Notes: generated from the sequence alone by a model not told the origin. Counted from the stretch's first letter, positions 25,367 through 33,531 are shown. The stretch is DNA of 35,932 nucleotides from Methanoculleus sp. MH98A (GCF_000691865.1 NZ_JMIO01000030.1:1-35932), one strand, 5' to 3'. Numbers and translations are program-made.

Positions 25367-26287
25367 ATGTCACCTGCACCCGATATACGGATCCCTCTCG
25401 ATGTGCCCTCCGAGGAGCAGGAGAGGTACCGGGAGAACTACCGGACAATCACGCACGGCACCGGGAGGCTGATGCTCTTTGCCGGGGACCAGAAGGTCGA
25501 GCACCTCAACGACGATTTCTACGGCGAAGGCATCCATCCCGACGACGCCGATCCCGAACACCTCTTCCGGATCGCGAGCCGGGCGAGGATCGGGGTCTTT
25601 GCGACGCAACTCGGGATGATCGCCCGCTACGGTGAGGATTACCGGGACGTGCCCTACCTCGTCAAGCTCAATTCCAAGACCAACCTGGTCGGAACCGCCC
25701 AGCGTGACCCGCTCAGCTCGGAGCTCCATCTCGTCCGGCAGGTCGTCGACCTCCGCGACCGGACGGGGCTCGCGATCCTCGGTGTCGGGTATACGGTCTA
25801 CCTCGGGAGCGAGTACGAACCGATGATGCTCTACCAGGCGGCGCAGATCGTCAACAACGCGCACGCAAACGGGCTCATCACCGTGCTCTGGATGTATCCC
25901 CGGGGCAAGGCGGTCAAGGACGAACGCGACCCGCACCTGATCGCGGGCGCTGCGGGCGTCGCGGCGACCCTCGGGAGCGATTTCGCAAAGGTGAACCCGC
26001 CGAAGGCGGGCGGCTCGATCGACGCCGCAATGCTCCGGGAGGCGGCGGCGGCCGGCGGCAGGACGGGCGTCGTCTGTGCGGGCGGATCGCAGGCCGACGC
26101 GCCGGAGTTCCTGCAGCAGCTCTACGACCAGATTCACGTCGGCGGCACGGTCGGGAACGCGACCGGCAGGAACATTCACCAGCGCCCGCTCGACGAGGCC
26201 GTCCGGTTCTGCAACGCGATATCGGCGATCACCCTCGACGATGCGGGTGTCGAGGAGGCGGTCGGGATCTACGAGGGAGGTAAGTGA
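25367..26287 (+). CDS. Class I fructose-bisphosphate aldolase, archaeal (DhnA) type
   Basis: Cleaves or forms fructose 1,6-bisphosphate by a Schiff-base mechanism, in the cytoplasm. The 306-residue protein has the archaeal aldolase layout: LMLFAGDQKVEHL near residue 35, a segment with VKLNSKTNLVG, WMYPRG near 180, and DFAKVNPPKAGG near 210 containing candidate active-site lysines, then VCAGGS and GRNIHQRP, which fit phosphate binding. The start MSPAPDIRIP at 25367 was preferred to 25343 because of the predicted TATA box position. It is followed after four bases by a phosphofructokinase gene, so the two make or break fructose bisphosphate together. The related ADH synthase is shorter, making that alternative less likely. 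Confidence 0.88.
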   Translation: MSPAPDIRIPLDVPSEEQERYRENYRTITHGTGRLMLFAGDQKVEHLNDDFYGEGIHPDDADPEHLFRIASRARIGVFATQLGMIARYGEDYRDVPYLVKLNSKTNLVGTAQRDPLSSELHLVRQVVDLRDRTGLAILGVGYTVYLGSEYEPMMLYQAAQIVNNAHANGLITVLWMYPRGKAVKDERDPHLIAGAAGVAATLGSDFAKVNPPKAGGSIDAAMLREAAAAGGRTGVVCAGGSQADAPEFLQQLYDQIHVGGTVGNATGRNIHQRPLDEAVRFCNAISAITLDDAGVEEAVGIYEGGK

Positions 26288-26291
26288 GGGT

Positions 26292-27326
26292 ATGACGACG
26301 GTCGGCATACTGACGGGAGGAGGAGACTGTCCGGGCCTGAACGCGGTGATCCGGGCGGTCGTGCGGACGGGGGCGAAGCACGGGTTCGACGCGATCGGGA
26401 TCCGGGACGGATGGCACGGGCTGGTCGCCGGGAACGTCGAGCCGCTCACCGACTACTCGGTGACCGGGATCCTCCCCAAGGGCGGGACGATCCTCGGGAC
26501 GTCGCGGACGAACCCCTTCAAGAACGAGGCCGACGTCCAGCGGCTGCGCGACAACATCAGGAAGTTCGGGATCGACGCGATCGTCGCGATCGGCGGCGAG
26601 GATACCCTCGGCGTCGCGAACAAACTCTCGAAGATGGGCATCCCGGTCGTCGGGGTCCCGAAGACCATCGACAACGACGTCGGCGCGACCGACTACACCT
26701 TCGGGTTCGATACCGCCGTCGCCATCGTCACCGAGGCGATCGACCGCCTCCACACCACGGCGGAGTCGCACCACCGGGTCATGGTCGTGGAGGTGATGGG
26801 CCGGCACGCCGGGTGGATCGCAACCGTGGCCGGGATCGCGGGGGGAGCAGACGAGATCCTCATCCCGGAGATCCCGTTCGATCTCGACGAGGTCACCCAC
26901 CACCTCCGGGCGCGCTATGAGCGGGGAAAGAAGTTCAGCATCGTCGTGGTCGCCGAAGGCGCCCAGCCGGAGGGGATGGCGGAGGCGATTGCCCAGTCCG
27001 CCCGGACGGATGAGTTCGGCCACGTGACCCTCGGCGGTGTCGGGAATTTCCTGCGCGACGAGCTCGAAAAGCGCCTCGATATGGAGGTGCGGGTGACGGT
27101 GCTCGGGCACATCCAGCGCGGCGGGTCCCCGACGGCGCACGACCGGGTGCTCGCGACCCGGTTCGGGGTGGCGGCGGCGGATCTCGTCAAGGAGAAGGAT
27201 TTCGGGAAGATGGTCGCGCTCCGGGGGGACAGTATCGTCGCGGTCCCGCTTGAGGAGGCGGTGGCGAATCTCAAGACGGTGAATATGGATCTCTACGAGA
27301 TTGCGAGCATCTTCTACGGGGGATAA
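26292..27326 (+). CDS. pfkA: Phosphofructokinase, PfkA family with PPi-type active-site residues
   Basis: Phosphorylates fructose 6-phosphate. The 344-residue protein has GILTGGGDCPGLN at the N-terminus, IGGEDTLG at 100-107, PKTIDND at 123-129 with catalytic Asp127, and MGRHAGWIA near 168. In ATP-using enzymes such as E. coli PfkA the positions corresponding to Asp104 and Lys124 are Gly; Asp and Lys here are the established marks of pyrophosphate-dependent enzymes, whose reaction is reversible. GGEDTLG resembles the actinobacterial PPi enzymes. The gene is four bases after the aldolase, in one operon. PPi use is inferred from residues, not shown. Confidence 0.92.
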   Translation: MTTVGILTGGGDCPGLNAVIRAVVRTGAKHGFDAIGIRDGWHGLVAGNVEPLTDYSVTGILPKGGTILGTSRTNPFKNEADVQRLRDNIRKFGIDAIVAIGGEDTLGVANKLSKMGIPVVGVPKTIDNDVGATDYTFGFDTAVAIVTEAIDRLHTTAESHHRVMVVEVMGRHAGWIATVAGIAGGADEILIPEIPFDLDEVTHHLRARYERGKKFSIVVVAEGAQPEGMAEAIAQSARTDEFGHVTLGGVGNFLRDELEKRLDMEVRVTVLGHIQRGGSPTAHDRVLATRFGVAAADLVKEKDFGKMVALRGDSIVAVPLEEAVANLKTVNMDLYEIASIFYGG

Positions 27327-27339
27327 GCGGCACCGGACC

Positions 27340-28464
27340 CTACCGTCGGTGCAGGTGCCGGTGGTGGATGTCGGGCTGGTGCGGGTGCTCGTGTGCGAGT
27401 TCGGCATGGGCGTGCACGTGGGAGTGCTCCCCGGCCGCCGAGAGCGGCGGATCGCCGGGCTCGTGGTCGTGATCGTGGTGGAGGTCGTCGTGGCGGTGAC
27501 GGTGCTCGTGGACGGTTGCCGGGTGCCGGTGGGGGTGTGAATGCTCCTCGGAGACCATCAGCCAGGCCCCGAGCGCCATGACGGGCAGCGCGACGTAGAA
27601 GGCGCCCGCCGGGAGTTCGGCGAAGAGCAGGAGCGAGAAGAGGACGCCGAAGAACGGGGAGACGGCGAGGAGCGAACCCGCCCGGGCTGCACCGATGCCC
27701 CGGAGGGCGAGGAGGAAGAGGATGCTCGTCAGGCCCCCGTAGCAGAGGAACCCGACCGCCATGGCGGCGGCAGCCGTGGCCGTGGCCGGGAGGTGCTCCC
27801 CGGCGGTGAGCGCGACGAGGAGCGTGACGGTGCCGGCGCCGATCCCCTTTACAGAGATGACGAGGAGGGGATCCTTCGCCGAGAGCCGCTGTCCCAGGTT
27901 GTTGTCGACCGCCCAGAAGAGGCAGGTGAGCAGGATGCCGAGTGCCGGGAGGGAGAGGCCGAGTCCGGCGGCCGGGTTCCAGGTGAGGAGGAGGCACGAT
28001 GCGGTGATGCACCCGAGCGCAACCCAGACGCGGCGGCTCACCCACTCGCCAAAGATCGTCGCGGCAATCAGCGTCGTCGCAACGGCCTCGAAGTTCAGGA
28101 GGAGGGCCGCCGTCGCCGCAGGCGTTCCCGGGAGGCTGTACACCAGGGTGACCGGTGCGAGAAGCCCTCCGAAGAGCGTCACGCCGATGAGCCAGGGGAT
28201 CTCGTTCCTCCCGGGCGGCGCCTCGACGTGGCTCCGCCGGGTGCCCGCCGCCGTTCCGGCGAGGGAGAAGAGCAGTGCGCCGCAGCCGCTTCCGAGCGAG
28301 ACCAGTGCGGCGAGAGCGAGCGGCCCGATATCGGCGAGGAGGAGTTTCGTGAACGGGGCGCTCCCGCCGATCAGGACCGCCGTCGCCAGCGCACAGAGGA
28401 CGGGTGTCCGGTACTGCGTCAGGGTGGATCCGTTCTCTACGGCGGCGGGTTTGCGCGGGTACAG
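27340..28464 (-). CDS. EamA/DMT-family transporter with histidine-rich tail, start uncertain
   Basis: Membrane transporter of the drug/metabolite superfamily: two EamA repeats of about five spans each, then a cytoplasmic tail of about 70 residues carrying 23 His (patterns such as HSHPHRH, HEHRHRHDD, HHDHDHE, HVHAHAE), which should bind Ni, Zn or Co. A GTG at 28182 would cut away the first spans, but the same frame continues upstream with clear transporter sequence (VLCALATAVLIGGSAPFTKL), so the gene must begin near 28464. No ATG, GTG or TTG exists there; CTG at 28464, eight bases after GGAGG, is used here. A one-base error is an alternative. It converges on pfkA with a 13-bp gap. The substrate is unknown. 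Confidence 0.8.
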   Translation of the reverse strand: MYPRKPAAVENGSTLTQYRTPVLCALATAVLIGGSAPFTKLLLADIGPLALAALVSLGSGCGALLFSLAGTAAGTRRSHVEAPPGRNEIPWLIGVTLFGGLLAPVTLVYSLPGTPAATAALLLNFEAVATTLIAATIFGEWVSRRVWVALGCITASCLLLTWNPAAGLGLSLPALGILLTCLFWAVDNNLGQRLSAKDPLLVISVKGIGAGTVTLLVALTAGEHLPATATAAAAMAVGFLCYGGLTSILFLLALRGIGAARAGSLLAVSPFFGVLFSLLLFAELPAGAFYVALPVMALGAWLMVSEEHSHPHRHPATVHEHRHRHDDLHHDHDHEPGDPPLSAAGEHSHVHAHAELAHEHPHQPDIHHRHLHRR

Positions 28465-28522
28465 GGGAGTTGCCTCCGGGATGATTGAATGTCGAGAAAA
28501 ATGGGGGACGAATCGTCCCCGG

Positions 28523-29317
28523 TTACGCCAGGTTGTGCTTCTCTTTGAGTTCTTCCCAGTAGGGGTCGGCCTGCAGTTCCGCGATCCCCTCGTTCATGAA
28601 CTCGAGGAGCGCGGTGTCCTCCTTGCGGATAGCGACGCCGAACTGTTCCTGCTCCTGCGTCTCGACGGAGCCGATGGTCTTCAGCGGCTTGCCTTCGATG
28701 ATGTCCTGGATGGAGACGTCGTCGTACATGACCGCGTCGATCCTGCCGATCTCGAGGTCACTGACGGCAGCCGGTGTGTCGGGGTAGTATTTCAGGTTGT
28801 CTTTGGGCAACTTCCCGGTCTCGATCAGGTTGTCCTCGATCCAGATGGCGGCGGTGCATCCCCGCTGCGCTCCGATGACCACCTTTCCGGCAAGGACCTC
28901 ATCAAGCGTCACGTTCGAGTCCTCGCGGGCTACGACGTCCTGGTTGATCGACCAGTAGGGGTTGCTGAAGCTGACCTTCTCCTGCCGCTCGGGGGTGATC
29001 GACATCCCGGCATAGACCATATCGATCTTCCCCGCCTGGAGGGTCGGGATGATGGCGTCCCAGTCGACCGCCATGAACGTCACCTCGATGCCCTTCTTCT
29101 CGGCGATCCACCTCATGGAATCGACATCGAATCCCTGGGCGTTCCCGTCCTTGTCGATGTAGCTAAAGGGAGGATATGCGCCGTCGATACCGACGATGTA
29201 GGAGTCTTTCAGTTCCGCTCCGTTGGTCTGCTCGGTCGTGCCGGTGCACCCTGCACCTGCGACTGCCAGCACTGCGACGATACATGCAAGCAGCGTGAGA
29301 ATGCCATGCATTTTCAT
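28523..29317 (-). CDS. Amino-acid ABC transporter substrate-binding lipoprotein
   Basis: A 264-residue extracytoplasmic binding protein. The N-terminus is a lipoprotein-type signal (ILTLLACIVAVLAVAGAGC) with the Cys as lipid anchor, then a Thr/Glu linker and the type II binding fold: IVGIDGAYPPFSYIDKDG, GFDVDSMRWIAEKKG, WDAIIPTLQAGKIDMVYAGMS and TPERQEKVSFSNPYW, all typical of polar amino-acid binders. It probably delivers ligand to the permease operon at 22980-25111, 3.4 kb away on the same strand. A TATA-like TTAATTTTA (minus strand, about 29341-29349) and no ribosome-binding site suggest a leaderless mRNA. Confidence 0.93.
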   Translation of the reverse strand: MKMHGILTLLACIVAVLAVAGAGCTGTTEQTNGAELKDSYIVGIDGAYPPFSYIDKDGNAQGFDVDSMRWIAEKKGIEVTFMAVDWDAIIPTLQAGKIDMVYAGMSITPERQEKVSFSNPYWSINQDVVAREDSNVTLDEVLAGKVVIGAQRGCTAAIWIEDNLIETGKLPKDNLKYYPDTPAAVSDLEIGRIDAVMYDDVSIQDIIEGKPLKTIGSVETQEQEQFGVAIRKEDTALLEFMNEGIAELQADPYWEELKEKHNLA

Positions 29318-29340
29318 AAGGAAGGGATTAGTTAGACGAG

Positions 29341-29349
29341 TAAAATTAA
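29341..29349 (-). promoter_or_regulatory. Predicted TATA box of the binding-protein gene
   Basis: TTAATTTTA on the minus strand, preceded by AAAAGG resembling a BRE, lies 24-32 bases before the start codon at 29317. Confidence 0.4.
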
Positions 29350-29619
29350 CCTTTTGATTTGGCGCTGCCGGAGAGACGGTTGGCCTGACAGCCAGCGAAA
29401 TCTCTTATCCCGGGTCAAATCCCCGCCGTTGCCGCCCTTCCGCTCGGACCGGTGCGGCCTCCGGCGCTCTGCCGCCGTTCACCGCAGGAGGATCCGGTCG
29501 CTTCCGGCCGGCACGGAGCAACCATCCCCGCCGCAGTACGGCCGATAGGTATTTATCGTATCTTACCTCCTCTGAGGCCGCCTCCCGGAAGGGAAGCGCA
29601 GATATGGATGGTGAGCAGC

Positions 29620-29874
29620 ATGAGAGGCATGAAAGAATCCGCCACGGGCGGGATGTCGAAAGTCGCCGGGTCCCTGCAGGAACTCGACCCCCGGATCATC
29701 GAACAGATCACGTCGAAGATCAACTTCCCCGCATCGAAAGACAACCTTATCTCCCAGGCGAAGGAGAGCGGAGCACCCCAGGGCCTCCTTGATGCGTTGA
29801 ACCAGTTTGAGGATAAGCAGTACAACAGCCAGGAAGACATCAAATCAGAGTTTCAGAAGGTCCAGCAGAAATAA
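29620..29874 (+). CDS. DUF2795-family protein
   Basis: An 84-residue soluble protein whose core (INFPASKDNLISQAKESGAP, then LLDALNQFEDKQYNSQEDI) matches the small DUF2795 family, which is thought to be helical and is of unknown function. The start at 29620 was chosen because GGTGA (29610-29614) lies five bases upstream; in-frame starts at 29608 and 29452 lack this. A TATA-like GGTATTTATC (about 29548-29557) sits inside a small CGATA/TATCG repeat upstream. The gene stands alone and is followed by six T at 29878-29883. Confidence 0.85.
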   Translation: MRGMKESATGGMSKVAGSLQELDPRIIEQITSKINFPASKDNLISQAKESGAPQGLLDALNQFEDKQYNSQEDIKSEFQKVQQK

Positions 29875-29877
29875 CCC

Positions 29878-29883
29878 TTTTTT
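29878..29883 (+). terminator. T-tract after the DUF2795 gene
   Basis: Six T begin three bases after the stop codon. Confidence 0.4.
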
Positions 29884-30040
29884 CAGCCGCACACAGGCGC
29901 CGGAGGCGGCACTTGCCCCGGAAGGAATCGTTTCTCAGGGCGGCGCTCCGTGCCGGGAGCCATGCAGGCAGCCGGGCCGCACCGTACCCGGGAGCGCTTC
30001 AAGGGCACGGTTCGCTCTGCCGGAAAGGCCCGCGACCCGT

Positions 30041-30050
30041 CATCTATATC
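30041..30050 (+). promoter_or_regulatory. Predicted TATA box of the glycerophosphodiesterase gene
   Basis: CATCTATATC lies 25-34 bases before the start codon at 30075, predicting a leaderless transcript. Confidence 0.4.
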
Positions 30051-30074
30051 TGGTCACCCGGTGCATGGCGCCGC

Positions 30075-30794
30075 ATGTTCATCATCGGACACCGGGGGGC
30101 GCGGGCGCTCGGGCCGGAGAACACCCTGAGGGCTCTCCGAAGGGGTATGGCGTGCGCCGATCTCGTCGAGGTCGACCTGCGCCTCACGCGGGACGGTATT
30201 GTGGTCGCGATCCACGATGCAACCGTCGACCGGACGACGAACGGGACCGGGCCGGTCAAGGGGTATGCCGTCGAAGACCTGGCCGGACTGGACGCCGGCG
30301 AGGGCGAGAGGATTCCGACGCTCCAGGAGATTCTCGGCCTCGTCCATAGTAATACCGGGCTTGTCGTGGAGATCAAGGAGCCCGGGACGGAAGCGGTCGT
30401 CGTCTCGGCGCTCATGGAGATGATGCCGGAACGGCTCTTTCTGGTCTCGTTTCACCCCGCAAGCGTTGCGACGGCAAAGAAACTCCTCCCCGGGGCGCAG
30501 GCGGGCCTCATCTACTCTGAGGAGACCGGCGATCCCGTAGCGCTCGCCCGCTCGGTGCAGGCCGACCTCATCCTCCCGCGATGGGACCGGGTCTCGCGCG
30601 AACTGGTGAAGGAGGCGCACGCGGTCGGGCTGCTTGTCGCTCCCTGGCTCTTGAACACGGAGGACGATATCCGTGAAGCGCTCCGGCTCGGCATCGACGG
30701 GTTCTCAAGCGACGACCCCTGCGCTGCGCGGCGTTACCTTGAGGGATTGGCCGCGGAGCGCCCGGTCAGACAAGCGTCCCCGGGAGGTGCTTGA
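30075..30794 (+). CDS. Glycerophosphodiester phosphodiesterase
   Basis: Hydrolyses glycerophosphodiesters to glycerol phosphate and an alcohol. The 239-residue protein has the full family set: IGHRGARALGPENT (catalytic His-Arg and metal-binding Glu-Asn), then EVDLRLTRDGIVVAIHD (metal-binding Glu and Asp and the second catalytic His) with TVDRTTNGTG after it. No signal peptide, so it is cytoplasmic and may recycle lipid headgroups. The frame opens at 29913, but the start at 30075 begins the domain and fits the TATA box. Its last 29 bases overlap the convergent hydrolase gene. Confidence 0.95.
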   Translation: MFIIGHRGARALGPENTLRALRRGMACADLVEVDLRLTRDGIVVAIHDATVDRTTNGTGPVKGYAVEDLAGLDAGEGERIPTLQEILGLVHSNTGLVVEIKEPGTEAVVVSALMEMMPERLFLVSFHPASVATAKKLLPGAQAGLIYSEETGDPVALARSVQADLILPRWDRVSRELVKEAHAVGLLVAPWLLNTEDDIREALRLGIDGFSSDDPCAARRYLEGLAAERPVRQASPGGA

Positions 30795-31464
30795 GGAGCC
30801 ACGCCTTCACCTCGACGTAGAGGCTCCCGGCCGCCTCGTCGAGGGTGTGCCCCGCTCCTTCGTAGACGACCAGCCGCCGGGGTTCACCGGCACGCCGGTA
30901 GACCCCCTCCGAGGAGCGATGGGAGAGAACCGGGTCTCTGTCCCCGTGCACCAGGAGGATTGCCGCACGGCCGGCGAAGGCGGCGACCGGGTCGGTCCCG
31001 GCGGCCTGGGTGGCAATGGCGACGACGACCCTGACCGCCGGGACGTTCGCCGCCGCCTGGATCGCCACCGCTCCCCCGAGCGAGTGCCCGACCACCCCGG
31101 CGGCCGCGACACCCCGGCTCTCGAGGTAGCGCAGCCCGAGGACCGTGTCGAAGGCCGATTCCACGAGGTCGGTCGGATGCCGGTACTGCACCCGGAGCGC
31201 ACTGATCCGGTGGTTCGGGAGATCCTCTGCCAGCCGCGGGTAGAGTCCCCGTGCCGGGGTATCGAACCCGCCGCCGGTTCCGCCCACCATGACGACGCCG
31301 TTCCGGGCTCCCTGCGCTTCGTAGTAGCGGCAGACGGTCGTCCCCCGGTCGGTCGCAATCTCCACGGTGTCGTAGGCCTCGCCGGCCTGTGGGAATCGCC
31401 GGATATCCGTTGGACGCACGTCGATTTTCGCATCCTCCACTTCAATTGCAGCCGTCCCGAGCAT
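30766..31464 (-). CDS. Alpha/beta-hydrolase fold protein
   Basis: A 232-residue serine hydrolase: nucleophile elbow GHSLGGA, acid in LVHGDRDPVLS and catalytic His in GAGHTLDEA are all present in the right order, with VMVGGTGGGFD forming the oxyanion region. This resembles the dienelactone-hydrolase and acylaminoacyl-peptidase-like small esterases; the substrate cannot be named. The frame opens with TTG at 31473, but the ATG at 31464 is preferred. It overlaps the end of the phosphodiesterase gene on the other strand. Confidence 0.88.
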   Translation of the reverse strand: MLGTAAIEVEDAKIDVRPTDIRRFPQAGEAYDTVEIATDRGTTVCRYYEAQGARNGVVMVGGTGGGFDTPARGLYPRLAEDLPNHRISALRVQYRHPTDLVESAFDTVLGLRYLESRGVAAAGVVGHSLGGAVAIQAAANVPAVRVVVAIATQAAGTDPVAAFAGRAAILLVHGDRDPVLSHRSSEGVYRRAGEPRRLVVYEGAGHTLDEAAGSLYVEVKAWLLKHLPGTLV

Positions 31465-31611
31465 GGGGAGCAATAGAGATCGGGCCTATTTGTCCTTTGC
31501 GGCAGGGAGGTTTGTGCGCGCCCGGGCCGGGAGCGATCCCGCGTAACGGCGGCAGCGTTCATAGACCCGTGCGGAAAGTACATTACTATTGATTACAAAT
31601 TATAAACTACG

Positions 31612-32667
31612 ATGGATAAAATAGAACACAGACTCTTCCGGCACACAAAAGGATCTCCTCTGGAATCCGTCCCGGAACAGCACGCTGCGATCCCCGATCC
31701 CGGCGAGTCCGATGCCGACCTCCTCGACGCCTACTCCCGCGCCGTCGTCCGGGTCGTCGAGTCCGTGGGCCCCGCGGTCGTGAGCGTGGTCGTGGGGAAG
31801 AATCCCAATGGGTGGCGCGGCGAACAGGTGGGAGCGGGCTCGGGCGTGGCCGTGTCGCCGGAAGGCTACATCCTGACCAACAACCACGTGGTGCAGGGGG
31901 CGGGGAGGATCGAGGTCCGCACGGCGGACGGAATCGCTCTTCCCGCACGCCTGGCCGGGGCGGATCCGGCGACCGACCTCGCCGTGCTCCGCGCCGATAC
32001 CGGGGATCTCGCCTACGCGTCGTTCGGCGACTCCGGGAAGCTCGCGGCCGGCCAGCTCGCGATAGCCATCGGCAACCCGCTCGGCTTTAACTCGACCGTC
32101 TCGACGGGAGTCCTGAGCGCTCTCGGGCGGGCGTTCCGGAGCCGGGACGGCCGCCTGATCGAGAACATCATCCAGCACACCGCTCCCCTGAACCCCGGCA
32201 ACTCCGGCGGCCCGCTGGTGGACTCCCGCGGCCGGGTCATCGGGATCAACACGGCCATCATCCCGATGGCGCAGGGCATCTGCTTCTCGATCCCCTCGAA
32301 CACCGCCTCGTGGGTTCTCCCGCAGCTGGTCGCCGACGGCAGGGTGCGGCGCGGCTACCTCGGTATCGCCGGCCAATCGCAGCCGCTCCCGCAGCACCTT
32401 GCTCTGGCGCTCGGCCTCGCCGCGAACCAGGCGGTCGAGGTCGTCTCGGTGAACCGGGCCAGCCCCGCCGGCCGGGCCGGGCTCCGGGCGGGAGACCTGA
32501 TCGTGGCGATCAACGATACCTGCGTGACCTGCGTCGACGACCTGCACCGGTTCCTTGCCGCCTGGCCCATCGCGGAACCGGCAACCCTGAAGATTGTCCG
32601 GGACCGGCGGCACCTCACGCTCCCGATCGTCCCCGCGGAAGCCGCCGCGTGCACTGCTGCCGGGTGA
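31612..32667 (+). CDS. HtrA/DegP-like serine protease with PDZ domain, cytoplasmic
   Basis: A 351-residue trypsin-fold protease: His92 in LTNNHVV, Asp122 in ATDLAVL and Ser198 in NPGNSGGPL form the catalytic triad, and one PDZ domain follows (about 255-340, with SPAGRAGLRAGDLIVAIND). Unlike bacterial relatives it has no signal peptide or membrane anchor, so it should act in the cytoplasm, presumably on damaged proteins. The N-terminal 40 residues are polar and not part of the protease fold. There is no ribosome-binding site; the preceding 50 bases are AT-rich and the message is likely leaderless. Confidence 0.94.
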   Translation: MDKIEHRLFRHTKGSPLESVPEQHAAIPDPGESDADLLDAYSRAVVRVVESVGPAVVSVVVGKNPNGWRGEQVGAGSGVAVSPEGYILTNNHVVQGAGRIEVRTADGIALPARLAGADPATDLAVLRADTGDLAYASFGDSGKLAAGQLAIAIGNPLGFNSTVSTGVLSALGRAFRSRDGRLIENIIQHTAPLNPGNSGGPLVDSRGRVIGINTAIIPMAQGICFSIPSNTASWVLPQLVADGRVRRGYLGIAGQSQPLPQHLALALGLAANQAVEVVSVNRASPAGRAGLRAGDLIVAINDTCVTCVDDLHRFLAAWPIAEPATLKIVRDRRHLTLPIVPAEAAACTAAG

Positions 32668-32698
32668 AGCGGGGGCGGAACTCACAACCGAACAGGTC

Positions 32699-32770
32699 TT
32701 CGCGGCTTCGCGTTCTTCGCGTGAGGACCTGTCCTTCTCTTTGTACGTTATCTCACGCGAAGCCGCGAAG
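32699..32770. repeat. Long inverted repeat after the protease gene
   Basis: CTTCGCGGCTTCGCG (32699-32713) is complementary to CGCGAAGCCGCGAAG (32756-32770), and inside these arms TTCGCGTGAG (32716-32725) pairs with CTCACGCGAA (32752-32761). Alternative pairings share bases, so more than one fold is possible. The loop is pyrimidine-rich. It starts about 30 bases after the protease stop codon and may act as a transcript end structure or be a repeated element. Confidence 0.7.
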
Positions 32771-32790
32771 GACGCGAAGAGCGACATTCC

Positions 32791-32886
32791 GAGGCGCGAC
32801 GGACAATGTCCGGAGCATGAGAAGCCGTTAGGCTTCGAGGCGCGACGGACAATGTCCGGAGCATGAGAAGCCGTTAGGCTTCGAGG
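32791..32886 (+). repeat. 46-bp tandem repeat made of two stem-loops (member A)
   Basis: Two identical 46-bp units (32791-32836, 32837-32882) are followed by the beginning of a third. Each unit holds GAGGCGCGA, then a hairpin GGAC-AAT-GTCC, then GAGCATGA, then a hairpin GAAGCC-GTTA-GGCTTC. The latter hairpin with its flanks belongs to the family also seen at 16075-16110 and 35755-35920. No coding potential is apparent. Confidence 0.85.
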
Positions 32887-32943
32887 TGCGAAGAGCGCGA
32901 AGTCCGCGATAACTGCTTCCCTTTGCGGTCACCACCGGCCCGG

Positions 32944-33531
32944 TCAGGGAACCCACGTTATCCGGGGCTCCCGGCGCGCCGCTTTCGGTGACAGGGGACC
33001 GGGATACCCGAAGATCAGCGGCGCCACGATCTGGTGATCGTCCGGAACCTTCAGCGCCGCGAGGAGATCGGGGTTCTGCTGGACGAGAGCCGCCGAACCG
33101 ATCCAGCAACTGCCGATACCGAGCGCCCAGGCGGCAAGCATCATGTTCTCTGCGCAGAGCGCGCAGTCGAGGACGCTCGATACGGCTTCCCGGGCGCCGA
33201 GGACCAGGATCAGCACCGGGGCGTTGTAGAAGATGTTGAAGTCGGGGTTCTTGAGCGCCGCGAGAAACTCTTCCGTCCCTGGTCGGGCCTCCTCTCCGAT
33301 CTTCTCGATAAGGATTGGTTTGCAGTAGTCGGATACCCGCCGCATCAGGCCCCGATCCTTCACGATCACGAACTGCCAGGGCTGAAGCCCGAGGGCGGTC
33401 GGGGCCTGGATGCCCGCAGTGATGATCGCTCTCAGGCCCTCGTCCGGGACGTCCTGGTCGGTGTAGTTCCTGACACTCCGGCGTTCCCGGATCACGGCGA
33501 AGATCTCGATGGACTCGGTATCCGTCATCAT
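32944..33531 (-). CDS. Nitroreductase-family flavoprotein
   Basis: A 195-residue FMN-dependent oxidoreductase of the nitroreductase family: RERRSVRNY near residue 15 binds the FMN phosphate, APTALGLQPWQFVIV is the second flavin segment, and GIGSCWIGSAA near 138 completes the site. Such enzymes form dimers and reduce nitro compounds, quinones or flavins with NAD(P)H; the physiological substrate here is unknown. The start at 33531 follows GGAG; a TATA box (GGTATAAATACC on the minus strand, 33556-33567) lies just upstream. Confidence 0.93.
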   Translation of the reverse strand: MMTDTESIEIFAVIRERRSVRNYTDQDVPDEGLRAIITAGIQAPTALGLQPWQFVIVKDRGLMRRVSDYCKPILIEKIGEEARPGTEEFLAALKNPDFNIFYNAPVLILVLGAREAVSSVLDCALCAENMMLAAWALGIGSCWIGSAALVQQNPDLLAALKVPDDHQIVAPLIFGYPGPLSPKAARREPRITWVP

